Origin: Strigops habroptila
Taxonomy: Eukaryota; Chordata; Aves; Psittaciformes; Psittacidae
Direction: 5' to 3'
Assembly: GCF_004027225.2 (NCBI RefSeq)
Contig: NC_044290.2
Span: 5,658,906-5,722,905, forward strand
DNA length: 64,000 nucleotides
In this document: piece by piece, positions 11,969 to 25,840 of the stretch
Layout of the letters: each line of letters begins with the position of its first letter
How positions within the stretch are numbered: position 1 is the stretch's first letter
Translations under genes and position numbers: made by a program
The notes under the pieces: generated by a model
Told to the model about the DNA's origin: nothing
What the model saw: only the letters and a program-made list of their open reading frames with translations
The model's database searches: none

Positions 11969-14900
11969 TTAAGAGGACACCAGGCGCCGAATAGCAAAGA
12001 GCCTGCCTGGTATTGCCCTTCTCTCTATCTCGAGCCACAGGGAAAACAAATCCATCTCCGCATACTCAATGGCGAGCTGGAAGGTGAAGCTCTGCAGCAG
12101 CGTGGTGAGGAAAAGGAAGAGCTCCATGCGGGCCAGAGCCTCTCCCGGGCACATGCGCTTCCCTGGGGCACAGAAAGGGGAGGGTGAGCACCAGGCTGGT
12201 GGCTTCATCCAGCCTTTGGGGAGAAAAGGGCACTGACCTGCTGAGAAAGCCATGAAAGCTTCACGCTTCCTGAACTCGCCCTTCTCATCCAAGAAGTGGC
12301 CTGGGTCAAGTTCTTTGGGGTTCTCCCACTGGGTTGGATCCATATGTACAGAATTAAATACAGGAATAACAGCTGTGCCCTGCGGGAGAGGGATGGGAGA
12401 GACATCAGTGCCATGACGTAGGGCTCTGCTGTGGTGGATTAGCAATGAGGAGCATCTGGGGTGACAGGGGATGTACACCCCAACATGGGTGTGTGGGCCG
12501 AACTGGCAGCAGCATTCCCCTCCTTCTACTCATGTGCTAAAAGGTTGTCACCATCTCGGCCCAGGGAGGGTTGGGAAAGACACGGGACCTTCAGGAGTGA
12601 GCAAACAGTCCAGGGGCAAAGCAAACCTCATTCAAACCCCCCTACCACCCATCCCCTTGAGGACACAGAGACTCCAGAGCCACAACATCTACCTTAGGGA
12701 TGGTATAGCCCCTGAACAGGACATCCTGTGTTGTCATCCGTGGGAAGTTCTCAATGCGGCTCTTCTGGAAGCGCTGCAGCTCATGGATCACCGCGTTGGT
12801 GTACGGCATCCTCAGCTTGTCCTCTATGCTGGGAGCATGGCCAGCACCCACCACCGTATCGATCTCCTCTTGGACCTTGGCTGGGGAAAAGGCATGCATG
12901 GAGCTGCTGTGTGAAACCCCCCCATCATCTTTTATTGGCCTCCATGGGCACCTATTCTAGAGCTAAAGATGATCTAGCAGAGAGGGAGCAAGCATAACCC
13001 CTCATAGAGACCAGAAATAGGGTCCCCAGATCAGGCAGGTTCAAAGCATCTCCTGTAGGCTGCACTATGACCTCCTCAGCACAGGGAGCACAGTACCTTG
13101 AATATGGGGGTGCTTTGCCAGGGCCAAGAGGAAGAAGACCAGGGTGTTGCTCGTAGTCACTGTCCCAGCACCAAAGAGGTTGAATACTGACATGACCAAG
13201 TCTTTGTTGCTGTACATGTTCTCTGGGCTGCTCTTCTCCTGCAAGGATGTGGTGGGGATTCAGTATCACCTGGGTGATTTGCCAGGCTGCAGCCAGGTCT
13301 GGGGGGCAGCCCTCACCCTTTGCACCACCTCTACCTTTTCTGCTTTCATAAGGAAACAGTCGATGTAGTCCCGGGGGCAGCTAGGATCCAGTGTCAGCTT
13401 GTGAAGCTCAACCCTTTCTTGGATATAGTCTATCAGCTTCTTGCACTCAGCCAGGACTTTCCGATGTGGCCCCGGGAGGTGGTGCATGATGTTGGGGAAG
13501 GTGTTGTAGACCTGCAGATGGAGAAAGCACAGGAGAGCTCAAAGCCATGCTGTCCCATCAAAGCCAAGGAGTGAGCCAAAGCCAAGGACCATCCCTCAAC
13601 CACCTGAGCATGTTGGACATGAGGGTGCTGAGCACAGCAATGATGCTTACCATGGCGATGGGGGAGAGGAAGAAGGCAATGTAATTCCCGATCACACTCA
13701 GTAGCTCCAGAAAGGCCGAGTCATTGTAGCTGTAGCGGCTCCCAAAGACAACAGAGCAGATCACATTGGCAAATGCATGTCTGAACATCATTATTGGCTC
13801 AAAGGCATTTCCTGCAGCCACAGAAGAGGCAATAAAGGCATCCAAAAGTCAATAGTTATTTATGTGCTTCCTCCCCCGCTGAGCCCCTGTCCCCTGAACT
13901 CTGAGCCCTGGTTGAATCTGCTGGGTCTAACAGCCAAACCAAAGAGCCCTCCTGAGCTGTGGGCTCCTACATCTACCTCCCTCCTCCTAAACCCCTCCCC
14001 AGTGATTGGGACTGAGGAAGACAGAGGCATCTCCAGGGACTTTGTGCTCCTGCTGCCAAGCCCTGGGGATCTGGGGGGCTGCAGAACACCTCCCTGTAGC
14101 AACCCTCCCCTTGCCAGCACCACCTTTCAGAGGCAGAGGAGCCCACGCATGGCTGAGCTTCCATCTCCTCTTACATTCAGGAAGCCCCAAAAGAGGTGGT
14201 AGAGCTGGCAGCAGCTCAGTGTTGTTGGAGGACATCACTCTAATAACCCCCACATTGCCAGGGCAGTATCTTTTTTGTGCATTCTCAATGCCACACAGTT
14301 TGGTTTCCTATTTCTGTTCTTTTGGCATGCAATGTCCCTCAGTGGTTGCCACCCCCTGCACCGGTTCAGGAGCAGCATCTCCCACCCTGGCCTTTAAGCC
14401 ATGACCATACCACATCCCTGCAGCTCTCTGGGAGGGATGGGACTAGTGCTAAGCCCTTTCTCTACATGGGTCATCCGCACCAGCCATTGCAAACAGCTCT
14501 GGGGACCACACGTGTCCCGTGAGGCTGTTGTGTGGGGTGGGTAGACAGGACCCACATCACCTTTGTGTTTTTCCAGCAGTTCCACCAGGTGCTGGGCCTC
14601 CTGCTGCACTCGCTGTGACATGGAGCTCTTCCCCATCCCAAAGTCCCGCAGGGTGCTGAGCGTGAACCTCCGCAGCTCCCGCCACTTCTTCTCATTGTTG
14701 GACACAAAACCTGGAGGGAGGCAGTGGAGACCACTCACCGCCTGCCCCACTGCTCCTCCCCAGGAACGGGGGACCTTGTTCTGGGTGCAGCTGAGGAGCA
14801 ATAGGGCAATAAGCCAGGGAATGACCCTTGGTGTGTGCAGTGCCCTTGGAAGGCTGAGGATCTCTACAGAAACTCAGAACAACACTGGAATTAATTCTGT

Positions 14901-15901
14901 TCTTAGACAAGAGGCTTAAGAGTTGAAGGGACTTGCAGAGAGGGAAATAAGTGTTTGAGGTCTTGGATATTGAGTCCTTCACTAGACTCGAGCAACAGCA
15001 GCTGTAGTCAGGGACTTTCTGCTCACCCAGAGGTCAATAGTGTCTAGGAGAAATCCAGACACCTACCATAGTCTTTGGATAGCTGCAGCAGTATGGGTAT
15101 CGTAGGTCTCCCCCCAAACTCCTCGGAGTGGCCCAGCAGAGCATCCTTCACCACCTTGTACCCGCAGAGCACCACCACTGGCTTCATCCCCAGCCAGACG
15201 GTGAAGATGGGGCCGTAGATGCTGCTGAGCTGGGGGAGGACAGGAGAGCTGTGGTGAAGGAGTGTCCCACACCCCAGCCATTCGTGTAGTTGCAAAGTAG
15301 ATCTTGTGACCACAACAGTAGTGACTGAATGAATAGGGAGGGGAAGCACATCTTTGCCCTGCTCCCATCCCAGCCCTGTCTCTGGGGGTTTCTGATCCCA
15401 ATGATGCTTTTGGGATTCGAAGCATCATCTCCAGGAAGCAACTCTGGATGGCAGCAGTGCTGCAGCCCAAAGAGGGGTTGGTGTCACTGCCATGGATCGA
15501 TCCCTTACAGGAGGAGGAAGACTTCAATAATAGCATTGATTACACCCTCAGTAGCAGGGATTTAGGGAATTCTGGCAAAGCAGAAAAAAGGGAGGGAAAA
15601 AGAGAAAAGAAAGGTAAGGAAAGAGTGAACTGCATGATTGCCCTTTTATTTTGATATGGGACAGTCACTTTTTCTCTCCTGCAAGGGCTGGGAGCAGATC
15701 CAGCACAGCCAGCTCCCCTCTTACCTTCTCATAGGTCTTGTAGAGGGGCAGGACATCCTTTTGCCACAGGTTGCCCAGAATGGGCCATGGGGCTGGTCCA
15801 GGAGGCAGAGAGCGTCTCTTCTTATCACTTCTCCAGAGCAGGAACCACAGGATGGAGAAGAGGAGGAGGGTAAGGAGCACCCCAGCTGATCCAGCATCCA
15901 T
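11969..15901 (-). CDS. Cytochrome P450 family 2 monooxygenase, complete, 9 exons, 497 aa
   Basis: This is an ER-anchored haem-thiolate monooxygenase. The exons are 15901-15725, 15229-15067, 14710-14561, 13811-13651, 13511-13335, 13238-13097, 12880-12693, 12379-12238 and 12162-11969, and the stop is TAA. Exon number and sizes (163, 150, 161, 177, 142, 188 and 142 bp internally) are those of CYP2 genes, and all phases agree. The start is the ATG at 15901: a hydrophobic anchor ([16 protein letters not shown]), then KKRR and PPGP. The helix C W123xxxR127 is present. The I-helix reads AGTVTT (300-305), ExxR is E357-R360, and the haem motif is FSAGKRMCPG with ligand Cys438. V303 replaces the usual Asp/Glu, as in CYP2D. 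From memory the C-terminal part resembles CYP2W, CYP2K and CYP2D. I cannot settle the subfamily, so no symbol is given. The substrate is unknown. Confidence 0.92.
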
Positions 15902-16014
15902 CCTCAACTGTGCTGCTGATCAGCAAAAGCAATCCAGAAACTCCCCCTCCAGGGAGAAAATCACAACTGAGCTGTGAGGAGCCAAGACCTGCTGCCTCTG
16001 CCCTTCCTTGTGCT

Positions 16015-16022
16015 CTATATAG
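16015..16022 (-). promoter_or_regulatory. TATA box of the CYP2 gene
   Basis: The minus strand reads CCTATATAGAGC, about 115 bases upstream of the start codon at 15901. This leaves room for a transcription start and a short 5' UTR. There is no CpG island, which fits a tissue-restricted P450 promoter. Confidence 0.65.
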
Positions 16023-19000
16023 GCACATCCCTCCCACATCCCTGGGGCTGTCTCCTGTGTGTCCCCCCACCACTCTCCGGGCGGTCAGTGACACGGAAGC
16101 ACTGGTTTGTCCCAGCAAAGCACATACCTGGCCCCAGCATGTTGTAACACAGGTCTCAAAGAGCTGACATGAAGCATTGGAAGCATTGCAAAACCCCCCT
16201 GGAGGAGATAGCAGCTCTCCCCTCCCCACCTCGCTGAGTCATTTCTTGTTTAGAGCTCCCTTGGTAGAAGTTATCACCATCCTGGCAAGACCTCGCATGT
16301 TACCAGTAGGTCACTGCTCATTTTGTCACTGCTTTGCTTACCAGTGCTGTGACCCAGGAGGGGACATTCCTGTAAACAGAAACCAAGGAGCACGTGTGGC
16401 TGGTCACGTACCTGCTGGGTGGCAATTTTCCATCAAACTCCTTTCTGATGGAAAATAGATCAGAAAGTAGGAAAAACACACATTTTTCCTGAAATATTTT
16501 GGGGTTCTGCTTGTGTTTGGGAGGAATGTCAACCCAAAGTGTTGTGGTTGTTGCAGGGATCAGGTTCTCTCTTCCCTGGGTTCCTACAGCCTCTTCAGGG
16601 CTCCTCTGATGTTTTGAAGCATCTCACTCTGAGCAAGAGCACATCTGGCAGCACATGAGCACATCTGGCACCGGTTCAGCCACCACAACTCTAGTCAAGA
16701 GTGCTCACAGCTCTTGGCCAGATGAGCTGGTCACAAGCCAGCTCCCAGCAAAGGATGGGATTTCTCCTGGATGGAGAAAAAGAGGGAGGAGGTTTGATTT
16801 CATGCTAGTGCCTGCAGTGAAAGGAGACCCTCAGCAGAGGGCATTAAATGGTACTTGCTGAGAGGAGCCTGAATTACGACAGTTACTCAGAGCATCTCCA
16901 GGCATCTAGCCACAGGATGAATGGCCAGGAGCCAGGATTGAGTTTGGGCTGATAGGAACAGCCAGGACCTCTGCACGTGCACCCTTTTTTGGCCATATAT
17001 TGGGATGATTTGCAGGTGTCAGGCCAGGGATGCTCAGAGCTGGGCTCTGGGGGATGGTCTCTTATGGCTGCAGTGCGATTCCTTACACATACCCACCAAA
17101 TCTCTCTCAAATCACCAAAAAGAGACTGTCAGTGAAGCTCCTGCAGCCTTGGCACTGCTCTGCTTCAACATTCTGATTTTCCTCCCTCCACCCCACGGTG
17201 CTGGGGGCAGGCAGGGGCTCCTGCCTCTGCCAGCATCGCAAACACACTTGTCAAAAGGGGTTTGGGGAGGAGAGGGTTGTGGTTGGCTGGATGGGCATCC
17301 CCATAGCTGTGCCAGGAGCCCCATAGCTGAGACCCAGTGGGGCTGAGGCCAGGAGGTTACCATGATTCACTTGTTTACCCCATTCCCATCCTGTCCCTGC
17401 TTTTCCTATAGATTGCTCTAAATTCTTGCCTTGGGTGCGTTCAAGTGGGGAACTTTGCTTGAGGAGGTGATGCAGTGACTGGGATTTTGGCAGAGGTGTG
17501 AACAGCCTCTCGATGATCAACACCATTTTTTCCATGGCAGCCAAACAATACAAACAAATCAGTCAAACAACAGGAAAAGAAACAGCCATGGGGATTAATC
17601 TCAGCTGCAAAGGTTAAATCTGATGGAAAATCCCCTCTTTCTGCAGGTGAGCTGAGGCAGAGCCCATGGCTACCTGCCTGGACACCAATAGCATTTCAGT
17701 GCAACACCCATTGCTACAGCAGCTCTTTTGGAATGTGAATGTCTCTAATGGAACAAAAAAGCATTACTGTGTCACATTCAGGCTTTGGAGGAGCTGAAAG
17801 GGCCCTGAAAATCCCGGCTTTGGCCTTGGGATTGTTTTCCTAGTTTCGTGTTATGTGCAAGGCACAGTCAGGAGGGAATCGCGTGTGCTGTGTTGAGCTA
17901 AGCAGCTCTGACAGGTACCACTACCTGCTTTAATCCCTATGTTAACACCTCCTTCAGTTCCTGGTTTGGAAATATATTAGTAACTGTGCAGAAACCAGCT
18001 GTGCCTCAGCTGTTCTAGGCTTTATCTATTTGCCAACAAATGGCACCACTTGGAAGAGTGTCTGAAACAGGTAATGCATCCCATCCACTTTGACTTTGCT
18101 GCAACCCATGGAGCACATCCTGATACCAGGAGGTTTTGTGTGTAGATGCTCTGTGTGATTTGGGGTTGAAAAAGGGTGTTACAAACTCCTTATAACTGCC
18201 AAGAGCTGCAGTTCCTGTGTGTGTTGCAATACACATAGTGTTATCAGAATTGCTTAGCTCTGAGCTATGCTCATATCATCGCTTCTCAACAAGCCTGTTA
18301 TCACAGGTTAGCTGTAGTTCAGCACACAATTCCTAGTTATTATTATATTCAAGTGGAAAACATCCCTGCTCTGAGCTTCTAGAGCATCATGTAGGCAAAT
18401 TTCTTACAGTTGAAAATAAGAAAGGAGGGTTTGACAATCAATTTCAACAGAATTTGGCAGACCTTAAATACACACTAAAGCATTCGGTTTGGATGGAAAG
18501 CAGATAATGGTGTCAGGTGTTACAGCTTGTCTTGAGGTGTGGGATCAGCCTGCTTTCTAGCCTCACCTATGAGTTTTTGGCCAATTCCTTGCTGCTTGAG
18601 GATGCTTGTGATGCTGGAGACCATTCCCGCAGCATGTTACAGCTGGGAGTTTGGGCAGGGCAATGGAAAGAGACTTTTGCCCCAGAAGGAGGAAGGTTTC
18701 TGGGCTAAATCTCTGTTGCCACCTATCAGGGTTGGATTTGGGATGTGTAAGGAGGTTTTTAGCGGGGGGGAGAAGCCAAACACAACTATCTGAGTACAGG
18801 ACTTTGGGGATTAAGTGGTTAATACTTCATCACCAGTGTGTGTTCACTGGCATCTACTGCTGCCTTCTGATGGCTGAGAAACAGAGGAGCTTTAATTTCC
18901 CTTCCTCTGTTCTGATAACTTTGTGGTAGAATCTGCCTTTGTGTGACTATCCATAGACTACAGTGCAACTTTGAGGGCTATGCTCTGCAGCAGGAAAACT

Positions 19001-22000
19001 GATATGGTATCGTTATGAAGACTTGTGGTACACAGTGAGGTAGCGAAGGCCCCAAGTAATGATCTGAGTCTAGGCTTTCAAACACCCCTCTGTGAATTCC
19101 TAGAGTTGCTGTCTGTTAGTCCTGTAAGGATTTATTTGAAATCATTTACTGGAACTTGTACATTGTTAATGGCATGTGAAAAGCCGAGGAACCATGGACC
19201 AAATCCAGCAAGATTGATTCAAATAGTCAAGAGTCTTTCTTACCTCAATGATGCACTGCGCTAGGCTGGGAGAAATGCTGAGTTATGTCCATCTGGAGAG
19301 AATGGCTGAAGCTTTCCTCATTTCCCCAGTTTCCTTTGGCATCCTGCTCAGTTCACTTGAACAGATTGGTAAGATTCAGCACTGTGATACCTGCCTTGGG
19401 CTAAAGGATCCTCATTGTTTAGGGTTTAAGGCTCTTGCTGAAGTTCCATAGTTTTCCTGCAGTGTGTTTGCACTCACCAGGTACTTTGAAATGTCTTTGC
19501 TGGGCTTTGGTCAGGAGCAGCACTCAAAAACCTGCTGCCTGTCCTTGAGCTGTCCATGAAGGGAGATGCTTGGTAGGGACATGCCTTTGGGTCAGAGACA
19601 AGTGACTGTTCAGACTGTCAGGGTGTCTTTGGCTGGTGCTGGGGACAGAGGAGGAGGAAATATTGTTTAAAGCAAGGAACTGGGAGATCAAGGATCTGCT
19701 CTACAGTGTGTCATTACCTTATGAAGCTGCAGGCTCTTCCTTACCTGTTCTGGGCACACAGAGGCTTTAAACCAAATGGGATTAAGAACTTGTACTGTGC
19801 TTCTTGTAAGGCTGAGTCCACAACCACGAGGAGGCTGGGAGCAGTGAGTGACTAAGGTGCTAAGGAAGGGAGAAGAACTGCTCAGTGCCTGCACCAGCAG
19901 CCCCCAAGACCACTAAACTTTCTCCTGTATCACTGCCTGCATTTCAAAAGTCTTTGCAATGATTCACTGAAGCACTGATGTGTGATCCTCTAGGCTTTTA
20001 AGCCTGGGTAAACACTGAGTAAAACACTTGAATTCGAGTGCTACAGCAAGGGGTTAGAATAATTAGGATGTTTTAACAGCTCCAGCAAACAAATCAGCTT
20101 TGTGAACACTGAGTTCCATCTATAGCACCGTGATGGTGACAGGTTGAGAGACCTTCAATTACAGCACAACAGTATGTTGATTTGTTCTCTAGATGCAAGG
20201 CTAAAAAGGATATTTCTTTCATCTTTGCTTGTGGGAAGCTAATTGCTAACATGGTACCGGATAGGGTGGGAAGGGATGAGTCTCCAGCCAGCAGCTGCAT
20301 GAAGCAGGCACTGAGGAGAGGAGTGGGAAGGAAGGTTGATTGTGATTATGCTTTGGGCTATTTGAAAACTGGGCTGCTGCTTGCAAGCTGGCCCATGGCA
20401 GCTGGCAAAGTGCATGTGGAGGGGGTTGGAGAGGATGGCATGCTGCTCTGAGGAGGCTTCGTGCCATCATCTTCAAACGAATAGCACCCCCTTTGCATCA
20501 CTGACTACTCTCTTCCTGCCAGCCCCTATTTCTGCACTGCCGCTGGGTACCAAGCTCTCATTCTCAAGCATCTCTTGAATGCTGGGAGGAGGTTTGCAAT
20601 AATATGATACTTGCAACCTCCCTTAATATTCCCTTTGGGCTTCATTCCTCCTGGATGTGCAGCTTCAGGAGCCAAGCTGGGAGCATGACAGAGTTAATGG
20701 GATGCCCCATCTTCATCCCAAATGTCCCACTACTTGTAGCATCCTGCAGGGTGAGCCCTGTCCCTTGGAGAACCTTAAATAGATGCTAAAGCCTGTCTAA
20801 CTTTTTGCCACCCTTGCACAGGACTGACCTTGAGTTAAGGCCATTTCCCAATCAAGCACTGACTCTTGAACTTGTGCACAACTTTCAGAGCCTACATCAA
20901 GGCCATTTAATGGCTACAATTCCCTATTGTTTCAATTTTATAACTTGAGAACTTTCTCTCAAATGTGTGTTTTGCGTGATTGGATTCCATTTGGACTAAA
21001 AAGGCAGGTTTGTAGAAGTGCTATATTTCTGCACCAAAAGGGCTGTGTAAGTGGAAAAACAGTTCCAAAGGGCTCTTACCTTTCTGCCAGTCACATACGG
21101 ATTTGGGTCCAGCTTGTAAAGCCAGTTACCTGCTGCTTACTCTTCAACAAGGTTTTACAGTGAAGGATAGAGTAATTTCCAGCTTACCCAACAAAGGTGT
21201 GTTTTACTCACCTAAAAACATGTTGGGAGCAGACACACGAGATGGAGCACTTGCAGGAGGTGCGGAGTCCACCTATGTGTGTGCAGCAGCTCTGGGGCAT
21301 CTAGGTGGGCATTGAATGCAACAGGTCCTGTCACATATGCAAGGATCATCCCATAAAGCTTTCCAAATAGCCAAGATGTTTTCCTCCTCTACCCCCATAA
21401 AGTTGATGCTAAGCATTGAAATAGGTGATAGCCTTCTCCCATGGGCAGGGGGCAGCTAGGAGAGATCCCGCCTGCTTTGGGGGAGTACTTTATATCCTGG
21501 TATCTGCTGCTATTGGTCATCCTGATGGCACTGAGCTTTATAACAGCAGCTGGCAGGTGCCTCTCATTTATTACTGCAAGAGCAGGCCTGTTCCCCAGTG
21601 GGTATTGCAGCCCACCAAATCTCTTTCAGGAGGTGCTTCAGCTTCTCTTGAGCACCAGAACTGGAGCATCAGCATGAAAGGTGCAGCCGTAGGATGCCCT
21701 GCAAGAGGAGAAGGTGTCTATACATTTGTCTTTAATGGGAGTTCAGTGTGTATGCACAATGGGGAATAGAGAGTATGGTGGAAATAGGCTCTCTGCAGCC
21801 TTCTTTGATCCTGGAGTGGTTTCTTGGCTCCTATGCCAGCTGCTCCTTTGCTTGTGTGCTGCTGCGCATCAGGAAGCACAATTCAGTCTAAGGGCTATGC
21901 CCCTGCTGCACGTTTCCAGGCACCTGGGTTGTGCTGTGCCTCAGATGTGGCTTTGGAGTAGTTCACATTAGTGTGCAGCTAAAATAGTGCTTTTATTCCA

Positions 22001-25000
22001 CACGTTTCAGCTGGGAGCACTTGGGACTGGTATTATGGATCTTTCCCTGGGCATTTATGAAGCTTTAAAAGCAGAAAGGTGTGCTTTGAGTGTGGGGGAC
22101 AGGCTGGGATGTCATCTTTGTACATAGTGCTCTGAATGAGATACTTTGGAAAGCGAGGGCAATGCCCCTGAAGTGAATGGAAGTGTTTCTTCTGAAAGCC
22201 TTGTTTTCCTCCTTTCAGGAGTTCCAGCTCTTGCAGAGAGCTGTCAGTAGCTGTAGGGATGGGTAGATTTAAGCAAGAAGCTGTTCCAGCAGAAAGAGTT
22301 GCACAGTGTCACCTTGAGCCAGATATAACTATCCTAATGCATCTAAAGAGACTACTTTGGTTTTCCTTGATGAGTTCCTAAATAAGATTGAATTTATGCT
22401 TCTTCCTGAGCTGGCTCTGAAATGCTTGGAGCAAACTGCCCTGCAAACAGGGGACAGCATTAGGAGGGAGGGAGTTTAGTTGGAAGCAATGTGGGTTAGC
22501 AATAACCCCACCAGCCTGGCAGGGTCTGGGGTGGGAACAGGCAAGGTTAAGCCTTGGATTATACCTCCACATCCACAGGTAACCCTGGATACAGAAACCC
22601 TTCTGTTATCAGCATTCAGTGCTGTAACAGGATGCCTGCAACAGGCTGATAGTACCAGTGTACAGCACTGGTATGGAATGGGTGAAATAGAGGAGCCTCC
22701 AAGGCGTGGAGGATGGAGAAGGATTGTCTCCCTCACTTTGTCTGCTGGGTGCGAAGGAGCAATAATTACAGGGTGGGAGGCAAGGGCAAGGAGGTGATCT
22801 CTTCCCTCTTTGGGCAGTGGCAAGGCCAGAGATGCTAACATCACCTGTACAGCTTCAGTGTCAGGCTTTTTTAAAGGATAAAGGATATTGAAAGCTTGGA
22901 AGGCATGTAGAAGGAAATATCTAGGAGGGAGGGAATGTGAGAATTCCATCTGCTTAGTCCTTATCAAAAGAAGGACTGGGCAACTTAATTACACTGTAAG
23001 TACTTTCCCAGATAACAAAAAGCACTTTCATCTTGCAAAAAAAAAAGGCACAATGAGAGCCTGTGTCTGAAGGATAAAATCAGACCAATTGAAGCAAGAA
23101 ATACTGTGCAGGCTGCTAATGACTTCCACCCTAAGGGGGGAATTTTTTCCCCTGATGGGATGGCATGAATTGGCCAGACTTGTCTTGCACCTTGACTAAA
23201 CCAAGCACCTCATTTGGCTGACAAAATGCTAGAGTGGTCAGATGGGATGAGGAGGTGTTTCCCACCCTGAGGACATGGGGAATGAGCTCCCTTGTCAGCA
23301 CCGTGGGGCCGCAGAGCCCAAGTTCTGGGGCTCCTGGTCACCCCTGTACATCTGGCCAACCTCTTTGTACTGGCCGTGACAAGGCAGCTCTGTGGTTACA
23401 TGGGCTGATGGTCCTGCCTTAGCCTCAATGTCCATGAACTGGTGTCCAGAGGGTGTTGGATGAGCAAGCAGCAGACGTGCGCTTCCCTAGTGCTGAGCCT
23501 GCTGGAGGCAGAAAGCTGTGCTCCTACGTGAGCAGAAAAACTACTTCTGCTGGCTCTGTTCTTGCACTTTCATCACTGCTGTTGGCATTAAAAGGGCATT
23601 GTATCCAGATTGTTCATGCACTGCTAATAACTCCAGAGTGCTGTGTGCTCCATCTTTCAGTTGCGCTCAGTGTTTCAGCTGTGCTGAAGCCAAGGGAGCT
23701 GTACTGACAGATCTGAGGGAAGTTAGAATTTGGTATTAAGTAAGTTTGCATCCTTTTCCAAAGCATGGCTACAGAACAGGAACAGCATGATCCCTGCTGC
23801 TGGCATAATTCCATGTAAATGACATAGCTGCAGATGGAGAAGCTGCCAGTGGGTCTGTATGGTGGGGTGGAGAGAAATGGAGCGTCGGGCTTAGAACACC
23901 TGAGAAAATAAGGTTTTGTCTTCTCTTTTATGACCTGGAGATGAAAAGTGTGTGGATTGAGCAGATCTGCAAGCTGCAAGGAGACAATAGGCCTTCAAAG
24001 GAGGATATAGGAGCATATGGAAATGTCCACGTAAAATGCTGCTCCCTCTGTACTTAATGCTGGAGGGACACCAGGTCTGAGCCCTGTATGTAGGGGAGCA
24101 AATGGGGTGGTGCAGCATTGCTCAGGGATGGGAAACCTTCAGGGCAGCATTGTTCTTGATGAGCTCTATTTGCAAGAAAACGGAGTGGTTTTCTCTGGCA
24201 CTGGAAATGTGGGCTGCTAACACTGCCCTGGGGATGCAAGCGGCTCCATTCTTCTCTCAGCTCTCCCATGGCTCCAGAAATCTGATGGTGCCCTTGAGGA
24301 AGAATCCTTGTTTAATTAAGTTGTATGTGTTGGGAGGTGACTTTGAGTGATTTCCTTTGTTAGCTGCTGTCTGGCTTGGGGAATGGCTGGCCTTTCTTAA
24401 TGAAACCTCTGCCTTCTGCTGTGGATGGAGGCTAATGAGGACCCAGACCTTCCAGAGATGCCCTTGCTTTTTAGGGACCCCAAAGATGCATTTGCTTTCT
24501 GTGGGGAACTAGCAAGTAAATAAACTGGATGTGTCAGCCCAAAGGGTAAATATTTCCTAGGGGTAAATGGAAACAGTTCTGAGAGGTGTTGGGGACCCAG
24601 GGGCAGGATTGCAGAACTGGGACCAGCACCAAATGTTGCTGGGTACAAGTATAGCAGAGCTGGACCTTTGCTGTTGCATGGAATAAGATGTGTGACTGAT
24701 CATCTCAATCCTACATGTCAAAATCTGCACACAGCTGGAAACCAAAGCATACTTGTCCACTGCATGTAGTGTTAAGAACAAGGGAGCTTGGACAGAGGCA
24801 AAGGTTCCATTGCTGCAACGTGAGGCTGAAACTCCCCACAGCAGGATGGAGAGCTGGGCTTGTGCCATGCGCAGTCCCTGTGATCCACAGGGTGATGGGC
24901 CTGTAGCTCCAGCTCTCTACAACTCGGTGTTGATAAGGATTAAGTGCTACAGACACTTGCACTGACTTTGGTTTTGAGCATGAAAACCTCCTCTCTTTTT

Positions 25001-25546
25001 ATCACTGATAATTCTCCAACCTCATTTCTTCCTCCATTCAAATCAATGTGTTTCTCAGCAGCCGCCTGCTAAATCCTAGGCAGGGTTTGTAATTGGCCCC
25101 GTTTCCCTGGGAGCTTTGCAGCAGCAAAGCAGCTTTTGTCATCTCTTCATTCCTCATGAAACTTTCTTTCCTGGTGAGGAATGAATTCTTTTCCTGCTGC
25201 CTTCAGTCCTTCCAGGAATGGCTCATGCGGGCTGGAAGAACTCTTTATCTCAGCTCCTTCTGACAGCATTGCTCATTTCCTGATAATGCAAACAGGAGTC
25301 ATAAATATTAACTTGGGTTTTCCATATTTCCTTTCTGGGTTTTTTTGGGGTTTTTTAGTGTGTGGTAGCAGATAGGTCTGGGCCTTTTGCCTTTTGGTTT
25401 AAGGACCTGTTTTCATCCTGGAGAAGGATCTTGATGCATTTCTGTGTCTCTGAACTTGTCAGAGGCAGCTGCTCCCTCTGCTTGCCTACAAGGTCTGCCT
25501 CATGTCAAGAGCTTACTGGGAAACAGCAGAGAACATCAATGTCAGA
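16023..25546. other. Gene-poor intergenic sequence
   Basis: I found no exon supported by splice sites or motifs on either strand. A 14-bp direct repeat (GAGCACATCTGGCA) occurs at 16637-16650 and 16657-16670. A 10-base A run lies near 23,040. The block from about 25,000 to 25,340 is AT-rich and repeat-free, ending in a CATAAATATTAAC stretch. It could be regulatory, but this is composition only. Confidence 0.45.
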
Positions 25547-25840
25547 TCATAGAATCACGGAATGGTTTGGGCTGGAAAGGACCTTAAGATCATCCAGTTC
25601 CAACCCTCTGCCATGGGCAGGGACACCTCACACTAGACCATGTCACCCAAGGCTCTGTCCAACCTGGCCTCGAACACCGCCAGGGATCGAGCATTCACAA
25701 CTTCCTTGGGCAACCCATGCCAGTGCTTCACCACCCTCCCAGGGAAGAACTTCTGCCTTATATCTAACCTGAACTTCCCCTGTTTCAGTTTGAATCTGTT
25801 ACCCCTTGTCCTATCACTACAACCCCTGATAAAGAGTTAG
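25547..25840 (-). mobile_element. CR1 LINE 3'-end fragment (about 290 bp)
   Basis: The left edge carries TCATAGAATCACGGAATGGT, the reverse complement of the CR1 terminal repeat. It is followed by AAAGGACCTTAAGATCATCC, CAACCTGGCCTCGAACACCG and the CCCTTGTCCTATCACTACAA block. It is one of the longest CR1 copies in the window. It has no intact frame. Confidence 0.93.

Noticed and set aside
11630-12187. 185-codon plus-strand frame
   Set aside because: It overlaps the last P450 exon in antisense. The minus-strand P450 reading has the haem-binding motif and correct splice phase, so the plus frame is a shadow.
15899-15907. Earlier P450 start two residues upstream
   Set aside because: The upstream codon is TTG, not ATG. 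The ATG at 15901 gives a normal CYP2 membrane anchor.
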